Shown here: positions 27,998 through 37,530 of the stretch, one piece after another
Layout of the letters: the number at the start of each line of letters is the position of its first letter
How positions within the stretch are numbered: the first letter of the stretch is position 1
DNA from: Comamonas sp. B21-038
GTDB taxonomy: Bacteria > Pseudomonadota > Gammaproteobacteria > Burkholderiales > Burkholderiaceae_C
Direction of reading: 5' to 3'
DNA: 64,000 nucleotides
NCBI RefSeq assembly: GCF_022387135.1
Contig: NZ_CP092462.1
Location: forward strand, 4,526,001-4,590,000
Program-made: the position numbers and the translations under genes
The notes under the pieces: generated by a model
Database searches by the model: none
Told to the model about the DNA's origin: nothing
The model's input: the letters and a program-made list of their open reading frames with translations, nothing else

Positions 27998-29866
27998 ATG
28001 AACGCAAACGTCCAAGCCGGTGTGGCCCTTCAGGCGCCCGACTATGTCAAGAACCCCAAGCTCATCGCCTGGGTGGCCGATATGGCCGCACTGTGCAAGC
28101 CTGATTCCGTCTACTGGTGCGACGGCAGCCAGGAAGAATACGACCGCCTCTGCCAGCAACTGGTCGATGCCGGCACCTTCAAGAAGCTCAACCCCGCCAA
28201 GCGCCCAGGCAGCTTTCTGGCCTGGTCCGATCCCTCGGACGTGGCACGTGTCGAAGACCGCACCTACATCTGCTCGGCCAAGAAAGAGGACGCCGGCCCC
28301 ACCAACAACTGGATGGAACCTGCCGAGATGCGTTCGACTCTACAGCCGCTGTTTGACGGTTGTATGAAGGGCCGCACGATGTATGTGGTGCCGTTCTCGA
28401 TGGGCCCGCTGGGCTCGCCGATCGCCCACGTCGGCATCGAGCTGTCCGACAGCGCCTATGTCGCAGTCAACATGAAGATCATGACCCGCATGGGCCGTGC
28501 CGTGTATGACGTGATCGGCAGCGATGGCGATTTTGTGCCCTGCGTGCACACCATCGGCGCGCCCCTGCAAGCCGGCGAAAAGGACACCACCAGCTGGCCT
28601 TGCAACAAGACCAAGTACATCGTGCACTACCCCGAGACGCGCGAAATCTGGTCCTACGGTTCGGGCTACGGCGGCAATGCGCTGCTGGGCAAGAAGTGCT
28701 TTGCGCTGCGCATCGCCTCGACCATGGGCCGCGACCAGGGCTGGCTGGCCGAGCACATGCTGATTCTGGGCGTGCAAAACCCCCAGGGCAAAAAGTACCA
28801 TGTGGCAGCCGCGTTCCCCAGCGCCTGCGGCAAGACCAATTTCTCGATGCTGGTGCCGCCCACCGGCTTTGAAGGCTGGAAAGTCACCACCATCGGTGAC
28901 GACATCGCCTGGATCAAGCCGCAGGCCGACGGCTCGCTGCGCGCGATCAACCCCGAAGCGGGCTACTTTGGCGTGGCCCCGGGTACCAACTACCACACCA
29001 ACCCCAACTGCATGGCCAGCCTGGACAAGAACGTGATCTTCACCAACGTCGCGCTGACCGATGACGGCGATGTGTGGTGGGAAGGCATGGAAAAGGACAG
29101 CGGCCAGCTGCCGGACCACCTGATCGACTGGCAAGGCAAGGACTGGACCCCGCAGATTGCGAAGGAAACCGGTGCCAAGGCCGCCCATCCGAACGCCCGC
29201 TTCACCGTGGCTGCCACCAACAACCCGGCCCTCGACGAAGCCTGGGACGACCCCAAGGGCGTGAAGATCGATGCCTTCATCTTTGGTGGCCGCCGCTCGA
29301 CGACCGTGCCGCTGGTGACCGAAGCACGCAACTGGAAGGAAGGCGTCTACATGGCCGCGACCATGGGCTCCGAAACCACCGCTGCCGCGTTTGGCGCGCA
29401 AGGCGTGGTGCGCCGTGATCCGTTCGCGATGCTGCCTTTTATGGGCTACAACATGAGCGATTACTTCGCCCACTGGCTGAACCTGGGCGACAAGCTCGAA
29501 GCCGCTGGCGCGCAGCTGCCCAAGATCTACACCACCAACTGGTTCCGCAAGGATGCCGCTGGCAAGTTCGTCTGGCCCGGCTACGGTGAGAACATGCGCG
29601 TGCTCAAGTGGATGCTGGACCGCCTCGAAGGCCAGGTGCAGGGTACGCAGACCGCCTTTGGCGTGGCCCCGCAGTACGCCGAGATCAACTGGACCGGCCT
29701 GGACTTCAATGCCGAGCAGTTCAAGACCGTCACCAACATCGACACCGCCGTCTGGACCGAAGAGCTGGCGTCGCACCAGGCCCATTTCGACCACCTGGCC
29801 CAGCGCCTGCCCCAAGCGCTGCTGGATATCAAGGCCGACCTCGAAAAGCGCCTGACCGCTGCTTGA
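27998..29866 (+). CDS. pckG: Phosphoenolpyruvate carboxykinase (GTP)
   Basis: 622 residues, the normal length for the GTP-dependent class. The nucleotide/active-site loop [13 protein letters not shown] contains the reactive Cys (C277). Other class markers are the substrate-binding [18 protein letters not shown] and [14 protein letters not shown]. It converts oxaloacetate and GTP to phosphoenolpyruvate, CO2 and GDP for gluconeogenesis from organic acids. That fits the dicarboxylate and amino-acid uptake systems in the window. Single gene ended by a strong terminator. Confidence 0.97.
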   Translation: MNANVQAGVALQAPDYVKNPKLIAWVADMAALCKPDSVYWCDGSQEEYDRLCQQLVDAGTFKKLNPAKRPGSFLAWSDPSDVARVEDRTYICSAKKEDAGPTNNWMEPAEMRSTLQPLFDGCMKGRTMYVVPFSMGPLGSPIAHVGIELSDSAYVAVNMKIMTRMGRAVYDVIGSDGDFVPCVHTIGAPLQAGEKDTTSWPCNKTKYIVHYPETREIWSYGSGYGGNALLGKKCFALRIASTMGRDQGWLAEHMLILGVQNPQGKKYHVAAAFPSACGKTNFSMLVPPTGFEGWKVTTIGDDIAWIKPQADGSLRAINPEAGYFGVAPGTNYHTNPNCMASLDKNVIFTNVALTDDGDVWWEGMEKDSGQLPDHLIDWQGKDWTPQIAKETGAKAAHPNARFTVAATNNPALDEAWDDPKGVKIDAFIFGGRRSTTVPLVTEARNWKEGVYMAATMGSETTAAAFGAQGVVRRDPFAMLPFMGYNMSDYFAHWLNLGDKLEAAGAQLPKIYTTNWFRKDAAGKFVWPGYGENMRVLKWMLDRLEGQVQGTQTAFGVAPQYAEINWTGLDFNAEQFKTVTNIDTAVWTEELASHQAHFDHLAQRLPQALLDIKADLEKRLTAA

Positions 29867-29926
29867 CCGGCCGCTCGCCCGCGCGCTGGTAGCTCCGCTG
29901 CCAGTGACGCAGCCAACGACGCACCG

Positions 29927-29961
29927 CAAAACCCCGCATGTTTCAGGCATGCGGGGTTTTG
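29927..29961 (+). terminator. Rho-independent terminator of pckG
   Basis: A perfect 14-bp stem, CAAAACCCCGCATG with CATGCGGGGTTTTG, a 7-nt loop and a following TTTT. Confidence 0.9.
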
Positions 29962-30171
29962 TTTTGGATGCGGAGCTGCGGTAGACCTGTCTGGGCTCCG
30001 TGGCAGTGCAAGGTTGGAACTGTGGTTTGTGGCATACAGCCAGCAGCTTGCTCGGCAGTAAACCGCTTGCCAACCGTTGTTCAAGTGCTGCGGCTTGCGC
30101 GGGTAGAGCTGTGCTGCCACGCCAAGCCGCGCATCCGCTTTGGAGGGACTGCGGTCGCCAGCAACAAAAAA

Positions 30172-30191
30172 GCCACGGCATGCCGTGGCTC
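30172..30191 (-). terminator. Rho-independent terminator of the small membrane protein gene
   Basis: AGCCACGGCA/TGCCGTGGCT is a perfect 20-bp palindrome. On the minus strand it is followed by TTTTTTG, so it ends the gene at 30249-30686. Confidence 0.8.
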
Positions 30192-30248
30192 TTGAAAAGG
30201 CAGATCGTGGCTGCCGGCGCTGGGGCTCTGGAGGAACCCCGGCGTTGA

Positions 30249-30686
30249 TCAGTAGTTCTTGTGGTAGAACGAAACCGCTGCGTCGCTCATGGCGCGGTTC
30301 AGATCAGCCATCACGCGGCTGTCTTGCAGGGCCACTTGCCAGGTCTTGTCGTCTTCCATGGCGCGGCGGTGGCCTTCGTCCCAGCTGCGGCGTGCGGCGC
30401 GCAGGCTGCTGCTCAGGTTGCGGGCAGGGGCAGCCAGCAGGGCGATGGCGACAAAGGCGACGGCCCACAGCAGGGCCCAGCCAGCGATCCAGTGGCTGCC
30501 GCCAGCGACGGAGTCCACCAGGCGGGTAGCCACGACCAGCACTGCAGCAACAAGGGCTGCCAGCATCAAGGAAGCGCCGATGCCCTTGGTGCCGAAGGTG
30601 GTCTTGAGATGTTCAGCAGCACGTTCCACACGCAGAACGCCCGTGTGCTCGGTAGCCATGTCAGTGTGTACAAAACTGTTGGTCAT
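30249..30686 (-). CDS. Hypothetical inner-membrane protein
   Basis: 145 residues from ATG 30686. Two hydrophobic helices (about residues 37-58 and 68-88) are flanked by a polar N-terminus and an amphipathic C-terminal tail rich in Arg, Asp and Trp. I recognise no family. It is divergent from a LysR gene with a dyad (TAGGGTTTACCCTA) in the gap, so it may be that regulator's target. Confidence 0.65.
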   Translation of the reverse strand: MTNSFVHTDMATEHTGVLRVERAAEHLKTTFGTKGIGASLMLAALVAAVLVVATRLVDSVAGGSHWIAGWALLWAVAFVAIALLAAPARNLSSSLRAARRSWDEGHRRAMEDDKTWQVALQDSRVMADLNRAMSDAAVSFYHKNY

Positions 30687-30734
30687 GATGGATGTCTTTG
30701 GTATTAATGCTTCTTGGAAGCGATGCACGAAGTA

Positions 30735-30748
30735 TAGGGTTTACCCTA
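30735..30748. promoter_or_regulatory. Dyad between divergent membrane-protein and LysR genes
   Basis: TAGGGT (30735-30740) and ACCCTA (30743-30748) are perfect complements two bases apart, inside the 146-bp divergent gap. A candidate LysR operator. Confidence 0.4.
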
Positions 30749-30832
30749 GACCATCTCAAATTTATCTTTTGAATCTGTATCATTCATGCCAGTGATGTAT
30801 TGCAGGCCGCTCAGCACCGCAAAGGATTGAAA

Positions 30833-31810
30833 ATGCTGCCCCATCAATTTCGGCATCTCGATCTGAACCTGTTGCGTGTATTCGACGAGGTGATGAATGA
30901 GCGCAGCCTGACCCGGGCCGCCGACAAGCTGTCCATCACCCAACCCGCAGTCAGCAATGCGATGCGGCGCCTGCGCGAAGCCTTGAATGACGAACTGCTG
31001 GTGCGCAGCGGCCAGGGCGTGGAGCCCACGCCGCTGGCCAATGCGCTGTGGCCGGTGGTGCGTGAATCGCTGGCGCGGCTGCAGGCCAGCTTTGCTCCCG
31101 AGCGCTTTGACCCGGCCCACGCCACCCAGGCCTTTGTCGTGGCGATGGCCGATGCCACGGCCGCCACCTTGCTGCCCAGCCTCATGCATATTCTGGAGAC
31201 CGAGGCGCCAGGCGTCTCCGTCCATGTGCAACCACTCACTACACGTGATCCGCGTGAGGAGCTGGAAGCCGAGACCGCTGACCTGGCCGTGGGCTATTTC
31301 CCCTTCGTGCTGGCCGAGATGACGGCCCGCGCCCAATCGGGGGATCTGGTGGATTTCGAGAGCCGGCGCCTGTATGACGGCGAATACCTCTGCGTGATGC
31401 GCAAGGACCATCCGTTGAGTGAGGGCTTGCTGACTTTGGAGCGCTACTGCGATGCGCGCCATATGCTGGTGAGTTTTTCCGGCCAGCCCTTTGGCTTTCT
31501 GGACGAGGCGCTGGCATCGATCGGCCGCAAGCGCCGCGTGGTGCTGACGGTGAACCAGTACTTCACTGCCGCCCGCGTCGTGGCGCGCACCGATCTGCTG
31601 ACCGTGCTGCCGCGCCACTTTGTGCCCGCCACCGGCATTGCCGATCTGCTGGCCTTCCAACCGCTGCCGCTGCGCGTGGAAGCCGTGCATGTGGATGCGC
31701 TCTGGCGCAGCCGCAGCGGGCATATTCCACCCTCGGCGCTGGAATGGATGCTGCATGCGCTGGAGCGCTCGGCGCGGGCGGCTTTTCCTGACCTGGAATT
31801 ACCGATGTAG
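30833..31810 (+). CDS. LysR-family transcriptional regulator (NodD/NahR-like branch)
   Basis: 325 residues from ATG 30833, which has AAAGGA six to seven bases upstream. The opening LRHLDLNLLRVFDEVMNERSLT-type helix (here FRHLDLNLLRVFDEV) and ITQPAVSNAMRRLRE are typical of the NodD/NahR/LinR branch, whose members often respond to aromatic compounds. It is divergent from a small membrane protein. The target and ligand are unknown. Confidence 0.85.
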   Translation: MLPHQFRHLDLNLLRVFDEVMNERSLTRAADKLSITQPAVSNAMRRLREALNDELLVRSGQGVEPTPLANALWPVVRESLARLQASFAPERFDPAHATQAFVVAMADATAATLLPSLMHILETEAPGVSVHVQPLTTRDPREELEAETADLAVGYFPFVLAEMTARAQSGDLVDFESRRLYDGEYLCVMRKDHPLSEGLLTLERYCDARHMLVSFSGQPFGFLDEALASIGRKRRVVLTVNQYFTAARVVARTDLLTVLPRHFVPATGIADLLAFQPLPLRVEAVHVDALWRSRSGHIPPSALEWMLHALERSARAAFPDLELPM

Positions 31811-31851
31811 CGGGCTGCAAGCCGCCAAAGCCCATGGTAGGCTAGGCGACC

Positions 31852-32697
31852 ATGCACCTGCAAATCCTGTCCGACCTGCACCTGGAGACCCATCCCCATT
31901 TCCGCGCCCAGCCCGCGCCCGGCGCCGAGCTGCTGATCCTGGCCGGCGACATTGGCTCCTACCAGAGCGGATCGATGCTGGACGATGCAGATTTTGGCCT
32001 GGGCCAATTCAGCCCGCAGCAGGCGGGAGGCCATTGGCCCGAGCCGGTGATTCTGGTGCCCGGCAACCATGAGTTCGACAACCAGGATTTCGACATGGCC
32101 CGGCAACGCTTGCGCGCCAGCTGCAACAAGCTGGGCATCACGATGCTGGACTGCGAAACCCTGGTGATCGATGGCGTGCGCTTCATCGGCACCACACTCT
32201 GGTCCGACTACGACGCGATTGCGCTGCACAACGGCGTGACCGAGCTGGGCGCGCTGATGAAGCAGCGCGAGAAGGCCTTCAAGGCCGCCAACTTCTACCT
32301 GACCAAGGCCCAGACAGTGCGCAACGGCCAGCCCTTTCTGGCCGCCGAGATGCGCGACGAAGCGCTGCGCTGCCAGCAATGGCTGCGCGCCGCACTGGCC
32401 GAGCCCTTTGACGGCAAGACCGTCGTCATCACCCACTTCGCCCCCAGCCTGCGCAGCGCCGATCCGCGCTATGGGCTGACCCCGGGCACCGCTGGCTTTT
32501 GCAATGTGCTGGATGACCTGCTGCCCTATGCCGACCTCTGGATCCACGGCCACCTGCATGCGCCCAGCGACTATCTGGCCAAAGGCCAGCACAGCGATGG
32601 CCGCCCCTGGCAATGCCGGGTCGTGGCCAATCCGCTGGGCTATGCGCGCAAGGGCGAGCAGGAGACCTTCAACCCGCATTGCCTGGTGCGGGTGTAA
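31852..32697 (+). CDS. Calcineurin-like metallophosphoesterase
   Basis: 281 residues. All metal-binding blocks of the family are present in order: SDLHLE near residue 7, GDIGS near 33, GNHEFD near 71, a THF His around 195 and GHLH around 226. It is a soluble phosphodiesterase or phosphatase with a dinuclear metal site. Substrate unknown. It starts 41 bp after the LysR stop on the same strand. Confidence 0.88.
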   Translation: MHLQILSDLHLETHPHFRAQPAPGAELLILAGDIGSYQSGSMLDDADFGLGQFSPQQAGGHWPEPVILVPGNHEFDNQDFDMARQRLRASCNKLGITMLDCETLVIDGVRFIGTTLWSDYDAIALHNGVTELGALMKQREKAFKAANFYLTKAQTVRNGQPFLAAEMRDEALRCQQWLRAALAEPFDGKTVVITHFAPSLRSADPRYGLTPGTAGFCNVLDDLLPYADLWIHGHLHAPSDYLAKGQHSDGRPWQCRVVANPLGYARKGEQETFNPHCLVRV

Positions 32698-33155
32698 GGC
32701 GGCAGGTTCTCAGGGCCTGCTCGGCGCGCCACGACTTCTCGCGCGGCTCCACAACATCGGTACGGTAAGGTTTGTGCTTGGCGCTGACTAGCCTCTGCGC
32801 CGCCGCCATGCCTTGAGCGGGCGCATATATCCCGCGTATTGATCTCCATTTTGCATACCGCGTCCCTAAAACAGTTATTTGGGCGCATTTCAGCAGCAAA
32901 ACGTTTACGGTCGACTTTTCTTCTCCGGTGCGTGCTTAGCATCTTCGATCAAAACCAAGGGTTTCCACTTAAATTTTTCGCCAAGCCTGATGCACATCAA
33001 TGTGCGTTTGACGATGAATCTATAAGCTGATACACATGATTTAAGCCTGTAAAGCGCGTTGCCGGTGCCGGTATGCGGGTTTTGCCAGCTCACAGTCCAG
33101 CGTTGGTCGTGGCACCGGTGTTGGGTCCCTCACCCCTTGTTGAAGGAGTTAAGGC
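32698..33155. other. Long intergenic region upstream of universal stress protein
   Basis: This 458-bp stretch is AT-richer than its surroundings between about 32840 and 33050. Short open frames here show no coding character. The useful content is the FNR-like box and -10 near 32987-33026. The ~290 bp before that show nothing I can name. Confidence 0.5.
32987..33026 (+). promoter_or_regulatory. FNR/ANR-type box and -10 of a class II promoter for the stress-protein gene
   Basis: CTGAT-GCAC-ATCAA at 32987-33000 matches the FNR consensus TTGAT-N4-ATCAA at 9 of 10 positions. TATAAG at 33021-33026 is a -10. The predicted start near 33033 puts the box centre at about -40, the class II position. Universal stress genes are known FNR/ANR targets in other proteobacteria. 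A second, weaker copy CTGAT-ACAC-ATGAT overlaps the predicted start (33028-33041). Confidence 0.6.
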
Positions 33156-33578
33156 ATGCGTATTTTGTTGGCCGTTGACGGCAGCCCTTACACCCAAAAA
33201 ATGCTGGATTACCTGGCAGCGCACGCAGAGTGGCTGACCTCCAACCACCATTACACGGCACTCACGGTGCAGCCGCTGCTGCCGCCCCGGGCCGCCAAGG
33301 CCCTGGGCAAGGCGCTGGTGGACGATTACCACTCGGAAGAAGCGCAAAAGGTGCTGGTGCCCGTGCAGGAGTTCCTGGCTGCCCACCAGGTGAAGGCCGT
33401 GGCAGAGAGCGCTGTGGGCCCCATTTCGCAGACCATTGCGGAGACGGCCGATAACGGCGGCTATGACCTGCTGATCATGGGCACCCGGGGCCATGGCGCG
33501 CTAGCCAAGCTGGTGCTGGGCTCGGTGGCCACCCAGGTACTGGCAGAGAGCAAGCTGCCGGTACTGCTGGTGCGATAA
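33156..33578 (+). CDS. Universal stress protein (UspA family)
   Basis: 140 residues, single Usp domain. It begins MRILLAVDGSPYTQ (nucleotide-binding Asp) and carries the ATP-binding signature G-x2-G-x9-G-S as MGTRGHGALAKLVLGSVATQV. It is probably an ATP-binding homodimer that helps survival under stress or oxygen limitation. A strong RBS (GAAGGAG) precedes ATG 33156. The ~120-nt leader and upstream FNR-like box suggest anaerobic induction. Confidence 0.92.
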   Translation: MRILLAVDGSPYTQKMLDYLAAHAEWLTSNHHYTALTVQPLLPPRAAKALGKALVDDYHSEEAQKVLVPVQEFLAAHQVKAVAESAVGPISQTIAETADNGGYDLLIMGTRGHGALAKLVLGSVATQVLAESKLPVLLVR

Positions 33579-33717
33579 GCCGGCCGCCAGATGACGGCGC
33601 TGTCATGCGCTATTCACCGTGTAGCAATACTGGGCGTGGATACTTCGCCATTGACCGTGTTTACTGATGAGGGAGGGATGGAACCACCGGTGCAATGAAC
33701 ACAGGGGTACATCCGGA

Positions 33718-33754
33718 AACTGCTTGCACCCTTTGGGGTGCAGGCAGTTTTTTT
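33718..33754 (+). terminator. Rho-independent terminator after the stress-protein gene
   Basis: AAACTGCTTGCACCC pairs with GGGTGCAGGCAGTTT (one G-U pair) around a short loop, then a T tract. The T tract runs up to the stop codon of the convergent LysR gene. Confidence 0.8.
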
Positions 33755-34697
33755 ATGCCTTGACGGTGGCGCGGGCTGCGGCCGTGGGCGGCGCCAGGCT
33801 GCCCTTGGCGCTGTGCACCATCGCGTCGCTCAGCGCGCTGAGCAAGGCCGACTGCAGGTTCCAGCAGTGCCAGAACAGATCAACGCGCAGCACCTGGGCC
33901 TCGGCCACATTGACCAGGCGGCCATCGGCCAGGTAGGGACGGGCGAGCAATTCGGGCACCACGCCCACGCCCCAGCCAGCGGCCACGGCGCGCACCTGGG
34001 CTTCGGAGTTGGGGACGTAGAGCTGGTGCAGGCCAACGGTCTTGAGCCCCATCGCGCGGGCAACAAACACGCGCTGCATGTCGTCTTTGCGGTTGTAGCT
34101 GAGAAACGGCAGGTGCTTGAAGTTGCTGCGGTTGATGCCCTGCGGCACATGCTGCTCGGCGAAGGCGGGCGAGGCCACGGCGATGTAATGCATCGCGCCC
34201 AGCGCCGTCACGCGGCAGCCGCGCAAGGCTCTGGGCATTGTCGTGACACAGCCCAGCACCTCCCCGGTGCGCAGCAGCTCCAACGTGTGGTCCTGGTCGT
34301 CGGTGATGATCTCCAGCGGCAGCTGCTGCAGCGCGATGTCCTGCAGCGCATCCAGCGCCCAGGTGGCAATGCTGTCGGCATTGATGGCGATCGAGATGGC
34401 CTCGTCATGCGCGCTGCGGCCCATGGCGTGGGGCAGCAGGCTGTGCAGTTCCTGCTCCAGGTCGGTGCGCAGCAGCCGCAGCTGCTGGGTGTGCTTGAGC
34501 AGCAACTGGCCCGCAGCGGTCGGGCGCAGCGGACGGCTGCGCACCACCAGCACCGAGCCGATCTGTGCCTCCAGCGCGCGCAGCCGCTGCGAGACCGCCG
34601 ATTGCGTCACATTCAGTCGCACAGCGGCCTTCTCGAAACCGCCTTCTTCAATCACGGCGGCCAGGCATTCCAGCGCGACCGGGTCCAGGTTGCTCAT
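33753..34697 (-). CDS. ArgP-type LysR transcriptional regulator
   Basis: 314 residues. The N-terminus DPVALECLAAVIEEGGFEKAAVRLNVTQSAVSQRLRALE and SRPLRPTAAGQLLLKH match the ArgP/IciA branch closely. ArgP usually controls a lysine/arginine exporter (argO/lysE) divergent from it. Here the divergent gene is a D-amino-acid dehydrogenase, a different partner, which suggests control of D-amino-acid catabolism. Confidence 0.85.
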   Translation of the reverse strand: MSNLDPVALECLAAVIEEGGFEKAAVRLNVTQSAVSQRLRALEAQIGSVLVVRSRPLRPTAAGQLLLKHTQQLRLLRTDLEQELHSLLPHAMGRSAHDEAISIAINADSIATWALDALQDIALQQLPLEIITDDQDHTLELLRTGEVLGCVTTMPRALRGCRVTALGAMHYIAVASPAFAEQHVPQGINRSNFKHLPFLSYNRKDDMQRVFVARAMGLKTVGLHQLYVPNSEAQVRAVAAGWGVGVVPELLARPYLADGRLVNVAEAQVLRVDLFWHCWNLQSALLSALSDAMVHSAKGSLAPPTAAARATVKA

Positions 34698-34784
34698 GGG
34701 GCTCCAGTATTAGTAGAACTGATGAATCCTGAAGAAGTTTAATTGCACTTTATGTTACAGCCAAGATGCCAGACACTGAGAGCC

Positions 34785-36119
34785 ATGAAAGTCATCATCC
34801 TCGGCGCCGGCATCATCGGCACCAGCACTGCCTGGCATTTGCTGCAACTCGGCCACGACGTCACCGTCGTGGACCGCCAACCGGACGCGGCGCTGGAGAC
34901 CAGCTTTGCCAATGCCGCGCAGATCTCGGTGAGCTACTGCGAGCCCTGGGCGAACAAGCATGCCCCGCTCAAGGCGCTCAAGTGGATGTTCGACAAGGAG
35001 GCACCGCTGCTGCTGCGCCCCCATGCCGATCCGCAGCAATGGCGCTGGCTCACCCAGTTTCTGGCTGAGTGCAATGACCGCTCCTTTGCCCGCAATGTGC
35101 AGCAGATCGTCGCGCTCGGTGCCTACAGCCACAGCGCGTTGAAGGCCGTGGTGGCGCAGACCGGCATCGAGTTCAACCGGCTCGAGCGCGGCATTGCCCA
35201 CTTCTTCACCAGCGACGAAGCGGTGCAGGATGCACAGATGGCCGTCGATCTGATGCGCCAGTACGGTGTGAACCGCCGCATGGTCAGCACCGAAGAGTTT
35301 CTGAAGATCGAGCCCGCCTTCAAGCCCTATGCCGCGCATATCAAGGGTGGCACCTTTACCGAGAGCGATGAAAGCGGCGACGCCCGCGTGTTCACGCAAA
35401 GGCTCGCCCAGCTCTGTGCCCAGGGCGGTGTGCAGTTTCTCTACAACCACCGGGTCGAGCGGCTGAATGTGGCGGGCGGCGCGATCGATTCCGTCACCGT
35501 GCGCGCCACCGCAGCGGGTGCAGACAGCCGCCCACGCACCTTGCAGGGCGATGCCGTCATCGTCGCCTGCGGCAGCTACACCGCGCCGCTGCTGCGTACC
35601 GTGGGCCTGAATGTCGCCATCTACCCCGGCAAGGGCTACAGCGCCACCTTGCCGATCCTCAAGCCCGAGGCTGCGCCCTTTGTCAGCTGCATCGACGACG
35701 GCAACAAGCTGGCAATGAGCCGGCTGGGCAACCAGCTGCGCGTGGCCGGCACCATCGAGCTCAACGGTTTTGACAGCTCGCTGGACAGCCCGCTGGCCAA
35801 GGCCCGCTGCCACATGCTGGCGCGCCGCATCGAGGAGCTGATGCCCGGCGTCTGCGATACCCGACTGCCCGAGCAGGGCGGCAATCCGCAGTTCTGGACC
35901 GGCCTGCGTCCTGCCACCCCCACGAATATCCCGTTCATTGGCCGCACCAAGATCGGCAAGCTCTGGATCAATGCCGGTCATGGCACCCTGGGCTGGACCC
36001 ATGGTGCCGGCAGCGGCAAGGCCATGGCCGAGCTGGTGAGCGGCCGCATGCCGGACATGCAGTTTGGTTTCTACGGCTTTGAAAGCGAAGCCAGGAGCCG
36101 GGCTGCTGTCGCAGCCTGA
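34785..36119 (+). CDS. dadA: D-amino acid dehydrogenase small subunit (DadA-type)
   Basis: 444 residues from ATG 34785. The FAD-binding N-terminus is MKVIILGAGIIGTSTAWHLLQLGHDVTVVDR. The DAO-family end motif GHGTLGWTHGAGSGK is clear (about residues 405-419). DadA oxidises D-amino acids to 2-oxo acids and ammonia and passes electrons to the respiratory chain at the membrane. No alanine racemase (dadX) follows; the gene stands alone between an ArgP-type regulator and a terminator. Confidence 0.92.
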   Translation: MKVIILGAGIIGTSTAWHLLQLGHDVTVVDRQPDAALETSFANAAQISVSYCEPWANKHAPLKALKWMFDKEAPLLLRPHADPQQWRWLTQFLAECNDRSFARNVQQIVALGAYSHSALKAVVAQTGIEFNRLERGIAHFFTSDEAVQDAQMAVDLMRQYGVNRRMVSTEEFLKIEPAFKPYAAHIKGGTFTESDESGDARVFTQRLAQLCAQGGVQFLYNHRVERLNVAGGAIDSVTVRATAAGADSRPRTLQGDAVIVACGSYTAPLLRTVGLNVAIYPGKGYSATLPILKPEAAPFVSCIDDGNKLAMSRLGNQLRVAGTIELNGFDSSLDSPLAKARCHMLARRIEELMPGVCDTRLPEQGGNPQFWTGLRPATPTNIPFIGRTKIGKLWINAGHGTLGWTHGAGSGKAMAELVSGRMPDMQFGFYGFESEARSRAAVAA

Positions 36120-36142
36120 CGGGCTTACCGCTCTATGAAAAA

Positions 36143-36167
36143 GGGCCGCACACGGTGCGGCCCTTTT
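36143..36167. terminator. Bidirectional rho-independent terminator
   Basis: GGGCCGCAC (36143-36151) pairs with GTGCGGCCC (36155-36163), with A and T runs on the two sides. It separates the convergent dadA and ilvE. Confidence 0.9.
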
Positions 36168-36188
36168 GGCGTTTATCGGGAGAACGGA

Positions 36189-37289
36189 TCAGGCGTCCAG
36201 ACGCACCAGCCAGCCGTGGCGGTCCGGAGCGCGGCCGTACTGGATGTCGGTCAGCTCCTTGCGCAGCGCCATCGTGACTTCGCCAGCCGGTGCCGACAGG
36301 TCGCCCACCGAGAAGCCTTCGCCCTTGAGCTGGCCGATGGGGGTGATGACGGCTGCGGTGCCGCAGGCAAACACTTCGGTGATCTCACCGGAGGCCACGC
36401 CTTGCTTCCACTCGTCAACGGCGATCTTGCGCTCTTCGACCACCATGCCACGGTCGCGTGCCAGTTGCAGCAGCGAGTCGCGGGTGATGCCTTCCAGGAT
36501 GCTGCCCGACAGCGCAGGCGTGACCAGCTTGTTTTGCTTGCCATAGACCAGGAACACGTTCATGCCGCCCAGCTCCTCGAGGTACTTGCCCTCGGCAGGG
36601 TCGAGGAACAGCACCTGCGAGCAGCCGTTGTCCTGGGCTTGCTGCTGGGGCAGCAGCGAGGCGGCATAGTTGCCGCCGCACTTGGCAGCGCCGGTGCCGC
36701 CCTTGGCCGCGCGGGCAAAGTCGGTGGACAGCCAGATCGCCACGGGCGCCACGCCCTTGGCAAAGTAGGGGCCTGCGGGGCAGGCGATCACGTAGTAGGT
36801 GGCCTTGTGGGCGCTGCGCACGCCCAGGAAGACTTCGTCACCGATCATGAACGGGCGCAGGTACAGGCTGGCTTCGTTGCCGCTGGGCACCCAGTCCTTG
36901 TCCACGGCGATGATCTGCTTGAGCGATTCCACAAAGATGTCGACCGGCAGCTCGGGCAGGGCCAGGCGGCGGGCGGAGCGCTGCAGGCGCTCGGCATTGG
37001 CTTGGGGGCGGAAGGTCCAGACCGAGCCGTCCGCATGGCGGTAGGCCTTGATGCCTTCAAAGATTTCCTGGCCGTAGTGCAGCACGGCGGCAGCGGGGTC
37101 CAGCGCAATCGGGCCGTAGGGGGTCACGGCCGCATCGCGCCAGCCACCCTCTTTGTCCCAGTGCACCGAGACCATGTGGTCGGTGAAGTGCAGACCAAAA
37201 CCCGGGTTGTCGAGAATCTTGGCGCGCTCTTGGACGCTGCGTGGCTGGCTCGATGGGGTGACGGCAAAGCTCAGGGAAGAGGGGGACAC
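36189..37289 (-). CDS. ilvE: Branched-chain amino-acid aminotransferase
   Basis: 366 residues, fold-type IV PLP enzyme. The PLP Lys is in GAAKCGGNYAASLL (about residue 202). LHYGQEIFEGIKAYR near residue 70 and the C-terminal cofactor loop EVFACGTAAVITPIG match the longer BCAT class. It transaminates leucine, isoleucine and valine with 2-oxoglutarate. It is monocistronic and convergent with dadA. The 241 bp upstream hold no obvious gene. Confidence 0.93.
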   Translation of the reverse strand: MSPSSLSFAVTPSSQPRSVQERAKILDNPGFGLHFTDHMVSVHWDKEGGWRDAAVTPYGPIALDPAAAVLHYGQEIFEGIKAYRHADGSVWTFRPQANAERLQRSARRLALPELPVDIFVESLKQIIAVDKDWVPSGNEASLYLRPFMIGDEVFLGVRSAHKATYYVIACPAGPYFAKGVAPVAIWLSTDFARAAKGGTGAAKCGGNYAASLLPQQQAQDNGCSQVLFLDPAEGKYLEELGGMNVFLVYGKQNKLVTPALSGSILEGITRDSLLQLARDRGMVVEERKIAVDEWKQGVASGEITEVFACGTAAVITPIGQLKGEGFSVGDLSAPAGEVTMALRKELTDIQYGRAPDRHGWLVRLDA

Positions 37290-37530
37290 GGGACTAATCC
37301 TTCAGTTGGCAACAGGGACAGCAGCGTTCTGTGGGGGAGCCGCTGCCGGTCATGGTGGCCGTCCGCCAGCCTGGAGAGGCTCCAGGACAAAGTGACGGGC
37401 TGCACGCCAAACCCCATAGCATGCCAGTTTTTTGCCCCAGTGGCGCCAAGCAGGCTGCATTGCCAGCATGGCGAGTCAACCACCTGCAGAGGCAAACGGC
37501 CATCGCAGGCGGCCGGCTTACGGGTTTTTC

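Larger units (their letters stand above)
29867..30248. other. Intergenic region between pckG and a convergent membrane gene
   Basis: This 382-bp stretch contains two terminators (29927-29961 and 30172-30191) and nothing else convincing. The ~200 bp between them show no supported open frame or RNA gene. Confidence 0.5.

Noticed and set aside
32839..33030. Possible small gene in the long gap before the stress-protein gene
   Set aside because: No ribosome site, no protein-like pattern, and it overlaps the FNR-like promoter.
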